From Ctena decussata (lineage: Eukaryota > Mollusca > Bivalvia > Lucinida > Lucinidae), in contig OZ022505.1 in the NCBI GenBank assembly GCA_963989385.1, positions 58,965,737-59,029,736 on the forward strand: a stretch of DNA of 64,000 nucleotides. Reading direction: 5' to 3'. The position numbers were made by a program, and so were the translations under genes. Of the stretch, positions 10,513 to 20,650 are shown piece by piece. The notes under the pieces are model-generated. The model had not been told where the DNA came from, did not search any database, and worked only from the letters and a program-made list of their open reading frames with translations. Positions within the stretch are counted from its first letter, which is position 1; each line of letters begins with the position of its first letter.

Positions 10513-10730
10513 TAATCTGGAACTAGTAATCTTTTCGTAGCTGTTATAATGATATAGATGAATCGATGAATTATGTTAATCTGCATAAGATCTACAACGT
10601 TCAAAAATACTACTAGAAACCATAATGAAACAGTATTTGAATTTAACCATGATACACAATATTTTGAATTGTATTTTTTTTCACTACTACAACAAACAAA
10701 AGATGATTTGAGAAAATAGTTAGCAGAAGC

Positions 10731-11143
10731 GCAGCAACAGCAGTAGCAGTAGAAACTTTTGTGAAGTTGGCAGTAGAGCAGTAGCAGTAACAGCAGTAAT
10801 TACTGCTGGCAGTAGTTACAGTAGCTACTGCTGTTACTGGTACTGCTCTACTGCCAGCAGTAATTTCTGCTGTTACTGGTACTGCTCTACTGCCACCAGT
10901 AATTTCTGCTGTTACTGCAACTGCTCTTCTGCCACCAGTAATTTCTGCTGTTACTGCAGCTGCTCTTCCGCCACCAGTAATTTCTGCTGTTACTGCAGCT
11001 GCTCTTCTGCCACCAGTAATTTCTGCTGTTACTGCAGCTGCTCTTCTGCCACCAGTAATAACTGCTGTTACTGCTACTGCTCTACTGCCATTTTTACAAA
11101 AGCTTCTACTGCTACTGCTGTTACTGCGCTACTGCCAACTTCA
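10731..11143. repeat. 39-bp minisatellite inside an inverted repeat
   Basis: About six tandem units of 39 bp (CAGTAATTTCTGCTGTTACT then GCAGCTGCTCTTCTGCCAC) occupy roughly 10860-11090. They are flanked by inverted sequences: AGTAGCAGTAGAAACTTTTG with GAAGTTGGCAGTAG on the left, and CAAAAGCTTCTACTGCTACT with CTACTGCCAACTTC on the right. CAG/CTG triplets are periodic throughout, so the whole 0.4 kb can fold back. No coding evidence. Confidence 0.85.
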
Positions 11144-11338
11144 CTCACATATCATATGGACGTTAACAGAACTGCGAGTCATTGTCACTTATACAAAAAG
11201 CTCTTCCTTTTGATAAGACGGCGTAGTGCGAAACTTTAAAACATAGTATACCGGTCCATGTATCTAGACGATTTTCCTAAGTAGTTCTGAAGCGAACTCT
11301 TGAGACGATACGGCATTTTAGGCGCTAAGATGATGTTA
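11144..11338. other. Short intergenic stretch
   Basis: No gene or repeat boundary seen between the minisatellite and the next palindromic element. Confidence 0.4.
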
Positions 11339-11627
11339 CACCCCTGGTTAACTATGTATATACAAGGGCTGTTACGAAACGAAAAAGAGCTGTTACGAAG
11401 AGAAAAAGAGTCATAGTTACCAAACGAGCTGTTACGAAGAGAAAAAGAGTCATAGTTACCAAACGACCTGATTACCAGGTCGCTTGGTAACTATGACTTT
11501 TTTTCGTTTCGTACAGCTCTTTTTCGTTGCGTAAAATCAGGTCGTTTGGTAACTATGACTCTTATCGTTTCGTAACAGCTCTTTTTCGTTTCGTAACATC
11601 CTTTAAAACATAACTAACCATGTGTGC
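11339..11627. mobile_element. GTTACGAAAC palindromic MITE, copy 1
   Basis: The left end CACCCCTGGTTAACTATG is matched in inverted form by CATAACTAACCATGTGTG at the right. The arms contain repeated modules GTTACGAAACGAAAAAGAG and GTCATAGTTACCAAACGACC on the left and their complements on the right, meeting at CTGATTACCAGGTCG. A shorter copy is at 13213-13362 and fragments are near 21340-21430 and 33750-33775. Confidence 0.8.
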
Positions 11628-11737
11628 GTTAGTATTTTGCGAAACGGAACATAACAGCTACTAGCCCCATCCCCCGCTTACCCACCCACCCACCCTTCTG
11701 GTTTCTTTACTTAGTAATTATTGATTATTATAATAAA

Positions 11738-11925
11738 TGCGTGTCTTCGAGGTCGGTACACAGCTGTACACATGATAAGTCGGGTTGAAATGTCTGTCTT
11801 CGAGGTCACACTACACGTGGTGAATTGCGTTGAAATGTCTGTCTCGAGGTCAGTGCACGTGGTGAGTCGAGCTTAAATGCCTGCCTTCGTTGTCACCACA
11901 TGTGAGGAGTCGGGTTGAAAGTAAT
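11738..11925. repeat. Degenerate minisatellite, unit about 45-50 bp
   Basis: The phrase GTCTGTCTTCGAGGTC recurs four times with drift, each followed by a CACGTGGTGA-like or CATGATAAGTCG-like phrase and then GGGTTGAAATG. Confidence 0.65.
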
Positions 11926-11929
11926 GATT

Positions 11930-12085
11930 GAGCAGCGACACGAGAAAACCAACAAAGTGGTTGTGCGCCCAGCGCAGACTCAGATCAGCCTGGGCATCCG
12001 TTCAGTCTGATCAGAGTCTTCACTGTCCGCATGGAGGTAGATCATACCATTACCTACCCTTTAAGTGCTTAGCATAGAGTCTGGT
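11930..12085. mobile_element. Palindromic MITE (GAGCCGCGACACG family), half copy
   Basis: Starts GAGCAGCGACACGAGAAAAC and continues through AGACTCAGATCAGCCTGGGC to the central CTTTAAGTGCTTAGC, then stops. The right half is missing where the minisatellite that follows begins. Confidence 0.75.
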
Positions 12086-12590
12086 CCAGTATGCATCAAC
12101 AGTGATAGTAGATCTTCTCCAGACATATCTGTGGAGCACGTTTGATTACTTAGAAGCCGAGCCAAACGCAACAGGTGACTATTATTTCTACCGTTTTATC
12201 AATCGTGAAATATAGATCTTGGCCAAATATGCGTCACTGTTCTCAGTAGATCTTCCCAAGACATATCTGTGGAGCAAATTCGAAGACTCAAGTCCTTGTG
12301 GATACTTAGAATCTGAGATAAACGCAACGAGTGAATACATTTTTCAATGTTCAATCAACCGTGAAATATAGGTTATTGCACGCTATTTGCATACAGTAGA
12401 TTCATACATAAACGCAACAGGTTAGTATTTTGTCTATGTTGTATCAACCGTAAAATTTAGCCCATGGCCCGATATGCATCGCTATATCAGTAGATCTTTC
12501 CTAGATGAATCTATGGAGCAAGTTTGAAGGTTTTAGCTCCTGCGGTTACTTAGAACTGAGCAAAACGCAACAGATGAATATATTTACAAA
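12086..12590. repeat. Tandem array, unit about 140-170 bp
   Basis: Phrases recur in the same order about 3.5 times: CAGTAGATCTTC, AGACATATCTGTGGAGCA, TACTTAGAA, AAACGCAACAG, ATCAACCGTGAAATATAG. One unit has an internal deletion. It is the core of a minisatellite-bearing repeat whose distal end may be the GACGGACGAACGGAC tract near 13007-13030. Confidence 0.7.
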
Positions 12591-13212
12591 GGCGCCGCAC
12601 AATTGCACGCACATTCCATCGTTAAATTTGACCTGTATCTGTTCAGCGTTTCTTGAGATACTGACATTTCAGCAAAACTAGACTCGTAAATAGAAAGTAG
12701 GTCATTGTGACCTAATTCCACTACAGATCTTTTTTTTTCATTTTGAAAGTTTTGAATACCAAGGTCCATCTAATGCTCCATGCAAGATTTCAGCCAAATA
12801 TCGGAGTTGTTTTGGAGAAAAAAATGATGTTAGTGTGTTTGCTGTATTTAATACTAGCAGCCAACTTGGATTCTCAACCAGGCTGAATTTTATTATTCTG
12901 AAGCCCTGTATTCTGATCATGCTGCCTGTAAAATGTGAAAACCATAGGTGCAACGGTTTCTTCTAAATGGACTTAAATGCTTGGGTCGACGTAAATTGTT
13001 AACGAACGGACGGACGAACGGACTGACGGGCAGACGGAAAACCGAACGCCTTTATCGCACCTTGCTAAAGCATGTGCACCAAAAACCTTAATGAATTCAT
13101 AATGTGAACTATTCAGCACTCGTTCATATGGAGTGAAACACTCGCAAGTGCATGTGTCCTTCATCTGAACTTGTGCCGAACATTTCACAGTATAAATTCA
13201 ATAACCTGTAAT
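12591..13212. other. Tail of the preceding tandem repeat, no gene
   Basis: No domain-bearing frame. The tract AACGGACGGACGAACGGAC near 13003-13030 resembles the GAC/GTC-rich stretch beside the ends of other large repeats in this window, so this stretch is probably the distal part of the repeat that starts near 12086. Confidence 0.4.
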
Positions 13213-13362
13213 CACACCTGGTTAACTATGTTTTCCAGGATGTTACGAAACGAAAAAGAGCCGTTACGAAATGAAAAAGAGTCATACATTCATTGTAGTT
13301 ACCAAACGACCTGGTCATTAGGTCGTTTGGTAACTTTGACTATATATAGTTAACCAGGGGTG
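13213..13362. mobile_element. GTTACGAAAC palindromic MITE, copy 2
   Basis: CACACCTGGTTAACTATG at the left and ATAGTTAACCAGGGGTG at the right form the inverted ends. Inside are GTTACGAAACGAAAAAGAG and a central ACCAAACGACCTGG...AGGTCGTTTGGTAAC palindrome. It is a compact 150-bp version of the 289-bp copy at 11339. Confidence 0.8.
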
Positions 13363-15106
13363 GTAATTATCGATCTAATAATGGTCTTTGGCTGCCGGGT
13401 GTTCATAGGAGGAGCAGATCCCTTCTTTTTCAAAATCATCTTTCTTGGAGCACGATTCCTTGCACCGGCCGGTGGGGATTTATTTTTCCACTTTGATTTT
13501 CTCAGTGGCAATTCAAAAGGTAGATTTGTCCTGATAATTTGCTGCTTGAAGTTCAAAGCAGTATGGTCGTCCTTCAAAATCGTAACAATTTTTGGCGGTA
13601 AAAGTTGTAGCCACAAGCGAAAAGCCTTTTCGATTTCTGATTATCACAATGCATTGTGATAAATTATAGAACAAACTACACTTCGAACGGATTTATTAAA
13701 ATTCTGCCTGTATTTTAACAATTTTTATATGTTAAGGAGAGGAACTATATAAGTATTATTGCTTCCGTTCTGATCCTTATACTCTTCTTGTAGATTACAA
13801 ATGTATATGCTAGTTGTCATGTTCTTTTCATGAAATAAAATATGTTTAAACCATTTCTGATTAATTTACGAGAAAAGTTGCGACTTTCCAGTCTAGAACC
13901 GTTGATACCAGAAGAGTTTGTCACCAAAGGCGTTTCAGTTCTGAATAACGGATCATCCAGTTATCTGTGCATTCTTCTTCACAAGACCACATATTTATTT
14001 CTTTGTTTTCCCAAAACAGTTCCTCTTTCAATGCAATCACTTTGAGAAATAAAGACACCTGGCATGACATACCGTTGTTTAGACATACCGGTTGCCCATG
14101 GCTGTTAAACCGACACGAACAGCTGAAATACATCATAATTGCAGTTGTAACTATTTTCTACAAAATGTATACGAGAGTTTAGCTATTCAAAATAAATCGT
14201 TATCTGGATGTACGGTAAGGGAATGAACATCAGAAAAATAAGTTCAAACAAATTCTAGTAAGAATTGCGCAGTCGAGAAATAAAAACTGATAGAGTATTT
14301 GTTTATTGTTTTCTAAACACAAATTTATTAATCAAACGTCTTAGGTGCGCAATGTTACCGGACAGCACCGTAAATACATTTTTAATAATGATGGTTTTTA
14401 TTAACTTTTTAAGATTTGCGAAGAAAATAACCATTTGATCTTTTCTTACCTATAGGAGATAAAAGCGTGACGTCACTGATATGACACCTGGGGGATTTCC
14501 CGAGTATGGTTGCCAGAAAGATTGATACAGTATTATAGTATACAGCTAAGCCGCATGATTGTTTGTGTATATGGATTTAAAACAGCAAAATTAAAATGTT
14601 TTTGACAGATAATATGTAAGGCTTACATTTTCTTTAATGACGTTGAATTTCATGATTTATTTGCATTCTTAGATGCTTCATTTTTTTCCTTTTTATCACA
14701 CATGTTTATAGTGTAAATTTATAAAAGACTGGCTGATGTAGCGTGTAAAAAGGGAAACGGAAAATACAACGAATGAACGAACGGACATACCATTAAATGA
14801 ATGAGTGACTGAATAAATGGCAGCGAATCGCTGATGACTGACTCAGATGCGTATCTTTTTCTTAGTTCAAGCTTTTGAACTTCATTTAATTTTCAAACAG
14901 TACTGTTGGCATAGCTCTATAATAGAATTTTATAATAGTTTTTTTAAACAATCAATATTTTAGGTGGCATTTACTTGTTTTAGGATATAGCTAAAAGTTT
15001 ACACTGAAACGAGATGAAATGCGAAATTCATTTTTATCATTGAATTATAGTTAGTACTAAACTGTTCTTAACTTGTTAGATCTCGCATTCACAAAATGCA
15101 ATATAT
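13363..15106. other. Intergenic DNA, one unclassified open stretch
   Basis: The minus-strand frame between 13616 and 13350 (88 codons, no ATG start) is rich in K, R and P and might be a fragment of a mobile-element protein, but I recognise no family. A plus-strand frame of 99 codons overlaps it fully, so either could be chance. The remainder is AT-rich with nothing recognisable apart from the small repeat at 14131-14207 shared with 5936-6012. Confidence 0.3.
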
Positions 15107-15135
15107 ATACTCAGCGTCAATGAAAACGCACCAGT
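15107..15135. repeat. Outer inverted-repeat arm, left
   Basis: TATACTCAGCGTCAATGAAA followed by CGCACCAGT is the reverse complement, with one difference, of 18518-18547. It lies about 380 bp outside the main foldback arm, so an older or enclosing inverted structure surrounds the 15518-18127 element. Confidence 0.7.
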
Positions 15136-16270
15136 TTGGAACTTATGGCACATTATGTTCGTTTAATGTTTGGTTTTATGTAATAGACAATTTGGTTAAT
15201 CTTTATTTTCTTGTATTGAGAAAGAATGTTTGCAAATTAAATTCCGTTCATCAGTGGGTGCTATCAAGCGTGACGTCAATACTGACGTATTTGAAAACAG
15301 TCGATATCAAATGGCACATTTAAAGCGTAATAAATCCATATTTCGTGCTCTGCCAGACTCTTGATTGCAAATGAATCGTTTCTTGGAAGGTTTCTTCACA
15401 TAAAATCCACTTTTCCTCCATTGAATTATGACGCGGTTCGACGAATAAGGGTGACGTTATCCATGTAACGTCATGCTCTGGCGTGGTAACGTTTGACGTT
15501 TGCCCCACAGAACTTCTGAAAGGACCAGTCCCTATAAGGCCCTTTTCATGGCTAAAACCGATTTTCTTTAAACTTTGTATACTTTAACTGATATGTATTG
15601 ACTGTCTTATGGTGCAATACCAGATTGTTTGGTTCACTGGTTTTCACTGTATGCACGATTTAAGTGGGTGGGGTAATTCCACCCCATTAAAAGTATAGAT
15701 ACAAAAATGCTATTTTTTCTATTCCAAGTCCATGCTTCAAAATGGTGGTTGCAATAGGAAAAGTACACTTCTGGACTTAAAAGATGATGATAATATTGTT
15801 CTGAAATTCATACCAGAATAGAGTTTATATTCGCTTGTAAGATGTACACCAATTTCAGTATTTTTTTGTTCTCCGACTTTACGAAAAACCACAACACGTT
15901 CACAGTTTTCAAGACATTTTAAAAATCTTTTGCTATTATTATGTTGATATAATAGTCATTGCAGGCATATGTCAGAATTTATTTTATGATCATTAATATG
16001 AGAGTTATCTCCCCACGAAATTTGATTTTGTCCGTTTTTTCAATATCAGCATGCATTTGTCATTCCATAGTACTCCAAACTCCATTTGGAAGTTAATAAC
16101 ACCTTTTGATGCAGCTATTTGTTGATTTTTGTAGGCATTGGAGTTACTTTTGCATGCGACAATGTCATATTTTATTTAATTTTGAAAAAAAGGATACCTC
16201 GCATCTGGAAAATTAACAAATTGCCAATGACTTACAAGCAGGGTTTGCTTAGCTTTTGCAACCTCATTAA

Positions 16271-16743
16271 AGGCCCCAGTGCTCTATCAGCATGAAAATT
16301 TTTATCATGCGGTATCGCTGCAAGCTTCTCATTGTAGTTTCGTCATCGTAAATGACCGTGATTAGCCAGCTTTAAACAAATAAAACATCCTTGACTTTCG
16401 CATTAAAAGGGTTTAAAAACTTATTTGGGTCATTTTAGTTGGCAACTAAAATGACCTACCTTCGATTTCATAAAATGGTAAAAATACAATGTACAGGCGT
16501 GGAGTCGCAATTACTGTCCCGCCTATGTTTATATAGTATTGCTGGACGGGAAACCAGAACAGGAAATTGTAGTTTGTTGAGCGATTTGTTATTTTTCAAA
16601 AACTCATTTTCTCTACTATTTGTCAGTTATATGACTCAGTATAGGGACACCAACCCAAATTTTATTACAAAACGTGAATGTTGAACCGCTTTTTACAATG
16701 ATTTGATTTTGGCGTTTTTATCGCTGACAGAACTATGGAGACT
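16271..16743. mobile_element. TTAA-flanked insertion in the left foldback arm
   Basis: The uninterrupted right arm reads, in complement, CCTCATTAAACTCATG. In the left arm the same site reads CCTCATTAA, then 473 bp beginning AGGCCCCAGTGCTC and ending CTATGGAGACT, then TTAAACTCATG. The TTAA is thus duplicated, as in piggyBac-type insertion. A second partial copy in opposite orientation ends at 33306, also directly at TTAA. No transposase frame is present. Confidence 0.75.
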
Positions 16744-16793
16744 TTAAACTCATGCTAAATGCTTATGGCCCATTCATGTTTTTACGCTGGTTA

Positions 16794-17247
16794 TTATTCA
16801 TCTTCTTCAGAATCGCTAGATGTACTCCATGTGTCAACAGCAGCATCTTTTACATAATCAATGTGCATCTTGCTCGGTTTGGCTTCACTGTTTTCTGTTT
16901 CGTTGTGGTAATATCCTAAATACCAAAGCACTGAAGCCATGTGTGAACAACACCCAACGGTGCGAGCACCACTTCTGCACCCACAATACCACCCAGTGAT
17001 TGGGTTCAGCCCTTGAGTGTATTCAACCCACAAGTTATATGTTTTATTTGATGTGTGACGAGAACGTATCTGTGCTTTGAGAACACCGTCATTTTCTTTG
17101 TGTGCCATTATCTCATATGATCCCTTTTCGTCAAAGTGTTCATCCGTGTAGGATTTGGCCTGTTTAAGTTGGTAGATTCCCATTGTCAGGTCCCTGAGTT
17201 CATCCTCAGTCAACTCTGGGAAGCCAAACCGAGCAAGATGCACATTG
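16794..17247 (-). pseudogene. SWIM zinc-finger protein fragment of a DNA transposon
   Basis: Read on the minus strand, the frame carries a core beginning near PELTEDELRDLT and passing through QLKQAKSY and SRHTSNKTYNLW to the SWIM zinc-finger motif WYCGCRSGARTVGCCSHMAS (C-x-C, then C and H) followed by VLWYLGYY, and ends in an acidic SDSEEDE tail. SWIM fingers of this kind bind zinc and occur in accessory proteins of invertebrate DNA transposons; that association is family knowledge, not shown here. The frame continues open upstream to 17330, but residues before the PELTE region are an antisense reading of the opposite arm and are not part of the protein. The N-terminal portion is therefore missing, and the first ATG in the real domain is at 17183. 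It is a truncated gene and probably inactive. Confidence 0.7.
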
Positions 17248-17312
17248 ATTATGTAAAAGATGCTGCTGTTGACACATGGATTATATCTGGCAATTCTGAA
17301 GAAGATGAATAA
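17219..17312 (+). pseudogene. Opposed C-terminal fragment of the same SWIM gene
   Basis: On the plus strand the right inner arm encodes EAKPSKMHIDYVKDAAVDTW followed by a short tail ending SEEDE and a stop. This is the same C-terminus as the minus-strand copy, differing in about four residues before the acidic end. It shows that the two arms are two copies of one gene end joined in opposite orientation. Confidence 0.75.
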
Positions 17313-18127
17313 TAACCAGCGTAAAAACACGAATGGGCCATAAGGACTTTAATTTAAGCACTTAGCATGAGTTTAATGAGGTTGCAAATACTAAGCAAAC
17401 CCTGCTTGTAAGTCATTGGCAATTTGTTAATTTTCCAGATGCGAGGTATCCTTTTTTTCAAAATTAAATAAAATATGACATTGTCGCATGCAAAAGTAAC
17501 TCCAATGCCTACAAAAATCAACAAATAGCTGCATCAAAAGGTGTTATTAACTTCCAAATGGAGTTTGGAGTACTATGGAATGACAAATGCATGCTGATAT
17601 TGAAAAAACGGACAAAATCAAATTTCGTGGGGAGATAACTCTCATATTAATGATCATAAAATAAATTCTGACATATGCCTGCAATGACTATTATATCAAC
17701 ATAATAATAGCAAAAGATTTTTAAAATGTCTTGAAAACTGTGAACGTGTTGTGGTTTTTGGTAAAGTCGGAGAACAAAAAAAAATACTGAAATTGGTGTA
17801 CATCTTACAAGCGAATATAAACTCTATTCTGGTATGAATTTCAGAACAATATTATCATCATCTTTTAAGTCCAGAAGTGTACTTTTCCTATTGCAACCAC
17901 CATTTTGAAGCATGGACTTGGAATAGAAAAAATAGCATTTTTGTATCTATACTTTTAATGGGGTGGAATTACCCCACCCACTTAAATCGTGCATACAGTG
18001 AAAACCATTGAACCAAACAATCTGGTATTGCACCATAAGACAGTCAATACATATCAGTTAAAGTATACAAAGTTTAAAGAAAATCGGTCTTAGCCATGAA
18101 AAGGGCCTTATAGGGACTGGTCCTTTC

Positions 18128-19639
18128 GTTACTGCCACTTATCTCAGCATTAAGGTTGCAAAAAGTATCAAATTTACCTTCAGTTACTTTTGTCTGCCCT
18201 TGTTTGATGAACGTGATAATAAAGTGACGTTCGAATCCAAATCACTTTGTTGCATTTGGTGGTCTGGATTTCTTTTCTATGGCGTTTTAATAGGATATCT
18301 ATACTCTAGCAAAATCCATCATTGAGGAATTGCCGCCATGTGAAATTACGGTAGCATTCCGTTTTTCTTGATTTCAGAGCTTATGTTACGTCACACACTC
18401 ACAGCGTACCTTCAGGCAGAATGACATCATGGGCGTAATAAGATGATCCGATGTGATAGCTATACCCTGTTGATATAGTATGATAATTGAATTTAAGCAA
18501 AAATTTTACATTTTAAGACTGGTGCATTTTCATTGACGCTGAGTATACTTTTCATCATAGATACTCTAACAAATAGTATCAGATTCTGTATCCTATGTTA
18601 ATTTTCTGAATTAAAAATGTTTGTTTCCTGTTGTATAATTGTATCTTCGCAGTCTTCAGTGGATCCTTTGATCAAGGACGTTTTATCATAGTTCAAAAAC
18701 CGCCGCTGGCATGTGCCTGGTGTCCTATGGTGACAATGTGAAATAAACATGTATCTAAAATAAATTGTTTGCGCGCCGAGTGCGGCTGATTATCCGTTAA
18801 CACAAACGTATGGCTTCCTCTTTTTTATTTATTTTTCCTTTATTTATTTAAATATTTTTTTCTACTTTATTTTTTTTTTGAAGCCGAATCCTCCGACTAA
18901 ATGCCAGAAAAACAGTCCGATTAAGTTGATGGGTATACCCAGATACGCGTTTTGTTAGATGAATTCAATTAACTAAAAGATTTATTTTTCGGATGGCTGG
19001 TGACTCAGACCTTATTTCCAATTGTTTTAAATCGATAGCTATATATTCACACTTATTTTAATTATCTTTTACGCATTTTAGCGATTACACGCCAGACTAT
19101 CCTATAGTAAAACACTGTCCTCTGATAACCTTTTGCCAACCAAGCTACCCACGTGATCATCCGAGGTGTCTAGGGGCCGAGATGGTTTGGGACCGAAGTG
19201 TCCTGTTACCGTTAAAACGAATTTATACCACGAATGCATTTTAGCTTAATATTTCACCGTCCAATTTTCAGCCGGTATTGTTGGAGCCGCACATACTCCG
19301 GAAGACTGTCATGACCTTTCCTTTATATAAGAGACACTGGCCCCGTTTATGGAGTTTCTCACCCGTATAAGAAATATGAAAATGTTAAAAACAAAATTTC
19401 CGCTTTTCGGCTCCATGAGACTCAAATGTCAGAGCCTGTCACATATACATATTTCTATGCGAAAACTTTTAGGGAATTGAAAATATCTCGGACTGATCAC
19501 AAAAGCCATTCCTTATTGACAACAACGATTCCAAGCACAGTCAGTGCATTTCTGTATCATGTTATATTGTTACTTTTTTGTTTTTAGGCCATTTGAGACA
19601 GACTTTTAAACGTTCGACAATTGTACAGAAGAACCAATG
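18128..19639. other. Intergenic DNA, no gene seen
   Basis: The outer arm copy at 18518-18547 is the only structure recognised. A T/A-rich low-complexity tract lies at 18820-18880. No domain-bearing frame is present. Confidence 0.5.
18518..18547. repeat. Outer inverted-repeat arm, right
   Basis: ACTGGTGCATTTTCATTGAC followed by GCTGAGTATA is the complement of 15107-15135. It is 391 bp beyond the main foldback end. Confidence 0.7.
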
Positions 19640-19756
19640 GTAAAAGAGTAGACTGAAGATTACTAATGGAGACCAAGTTTGAACTTTATCCTGATGATTT
19701 CTACGGCAGAATTTGAGGCAAGTAGGAGACTTGAAAAACAAACATAGTTACTCATA
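19640..19756 (+). pseudogene. Degenerate 5' fingers of ZNF-B
   Basis: Before the open array, finger-like words persist with stops and shifts: GATTTCTACGGCAGAATTTG resembles the D-x-C-G-K-Q-F coding stretch, and GGAGACTTGAAAAACAAACA resembles a G-N-L-K-x-H stretch. A single-base loss in GGAGAGAAA (here GGAGAAA) explains why the upstream linker is out of frame with the array that follows. Confidence 0.55.
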
Positions 19757-20650
19757 ATGGAGAAATCACATGTTTGTGATGTCTGTGGTAAACATTTTTC
19801 ACAGGCAGGAATTTTGAAAAAACATATGCTGATTCATACTGGAGAGAAACCACATGCTTGTGATATCTGCGGTAAACAATTTATAAAGGCAGGGAACTTG
19901 AAGATACACATTCTGATTCATACTGAAGAGAAAACACATGTTTGTAATATCTGTGGTAAACAATTTATAAAGGCAGGGAACTTGAAGATACACATGCTTA
20001 TTCATACTGGAGAGAAACCATATGCTTGTGATATCTGCGATAAACAGTTTACTCAGGCAGGAAACTTGAAGACACACATGCTTATTCATACTGGAGATAA
20101 ACTATTTGCATGTGGTTTCTGTAATAAACAAGTAACAACTGACTTGAAGAGACATATGCTTATTCATACTGGAGAGAAACCATATGCTTGTGATATCTGC
20201 GATAAACAGTTTACTCAGGCAGGAAACTTGAAGATACACAAGCTTATTCATACTGGAGAGAAACCATATGCTTGTGGTGTCTGTAATAAACAAGAAACGA
20301 GGGCAAATGACTTGAAGAGACACATGCTTATTCATACTGGAGAGAAATCATATGCAAGTGAGTTGAAGACACACATGCTTGTTCATACTGGCGGCGGGAC
20401 AACACATGCTTGTGATGTTTGTGGGAAAAAAATTTCAAAGGCAGCAAACTTGAAAGTACACATGCTGATTCATTCTGGGGAGAAACCACATGCTTGTGAA
20501 ATCTGCGGCAAACAATTCACAACGACAGGAAACTTGAAAAGACACATGCTTATTCATACTGGAGAGAAACCACATGCTTGTGTTGTTTGTAATAAACAAT
20601 TTACAACGGCAAATGACTTGAAGAGACACATGCTTATTCATACTGAGTGA
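19757..20650 (+). CDS. C2H2 zinc-finger array (ZNF-B), probably a decaying locus
   Basis: The frame encodes 297 residues made almost wholly of C2H2 fingers with HTGEKPxAC linkers. Counting from the start, fingers 1-4, 6, 7 and 9-11 are complete. Finger 5 is two residues short between its second cysteine and first histidine, and unit 8 has lost both cysteines (SYASELKTHMLVH). The units are unusually alike, with several sharing QAGNLK or KAGNLK helices and long identical DNA stretches, which indicates recent tandem duplication or gene conversion. The ATG at 19757 lies within what was originally a linker, so it is unlikely to be the ancestral start, and fingers continue past the TGA at 20648 with more stops. 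I consider it a pseudogene or a transcribed remnant, although a nine-finger protein is possible. Confidence 0.55.
   Translation: MEKSHVCDVCGKHFSQAGILKKHMLIHTGEKPHACDICGKQFIKAGNLKIHILIHTEEKTHVCNICGKQFIKAGNLKIHMLIHTGEKPYACDICDKQFTQAGNLKTHMLIHTGDKLFACGFCNKQVTTDLKRHMLIHTGEKPYACDICDKQFTQAGNLKIHKLIHTGEKPYACGVCNKQETRANDLKRHMLIHTGEKSYASELKTHMLVHTGGGTTHACDVCGKKISKAANLKVHMLIHSGEKPHACEICGKQFTTTGNLKRHMLIHTGEKPHACVVCNKQFTTANDLKRHMLIHTE

Larger units (their letters stand above)
15518..18127. mobile_element. Foldback made of two opposed 3' ends of a SWIM-gene transposon
   Basis: The left end GAAAGGACCAGTCCCTATAA and the right end TTATAGGGACTGGTCCTTTC are inverted repeats, and complementarity continues for about 750 bp in each arm (15518-16267 with 17390-18127), then resumes between 16748-16889 and 17219-17345. 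The arms differ by only a few substitutions. The left arm is broken by a TTAA-flanked 473-bp insertion. The inner ends of both arms encode the C-terminus of the same SWIM protein, on opposite strands, and the single-copy centre encodes the SWIM finger. The whole behaves as an inverted duplication of the 3' end of one transposon. The superfamily is not clear to me. Confidence 0.75.

Noticed and set aside
10860..11090. Regular direct repeats resembling a CRISPR array
   Set aside because: Units are contiguous 39-bp minisatellite copies without unique spacers, and the context is eukaryotic.
13350..13659. Possible coding exon on either strand
   Set aside because: Overlapping frames on both strands, no start codon on the more plausible one and no recognisable family. 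Kept only as a note in the intergenic entry.
16794..17330. Full-length 178-residue SWIM gene
   Set aside because: The first 37 or so residues are an antisense reading of the opposite inverted-repeat arm and the start codon is not ATG, so only the part from about 17247 downward is genuine.
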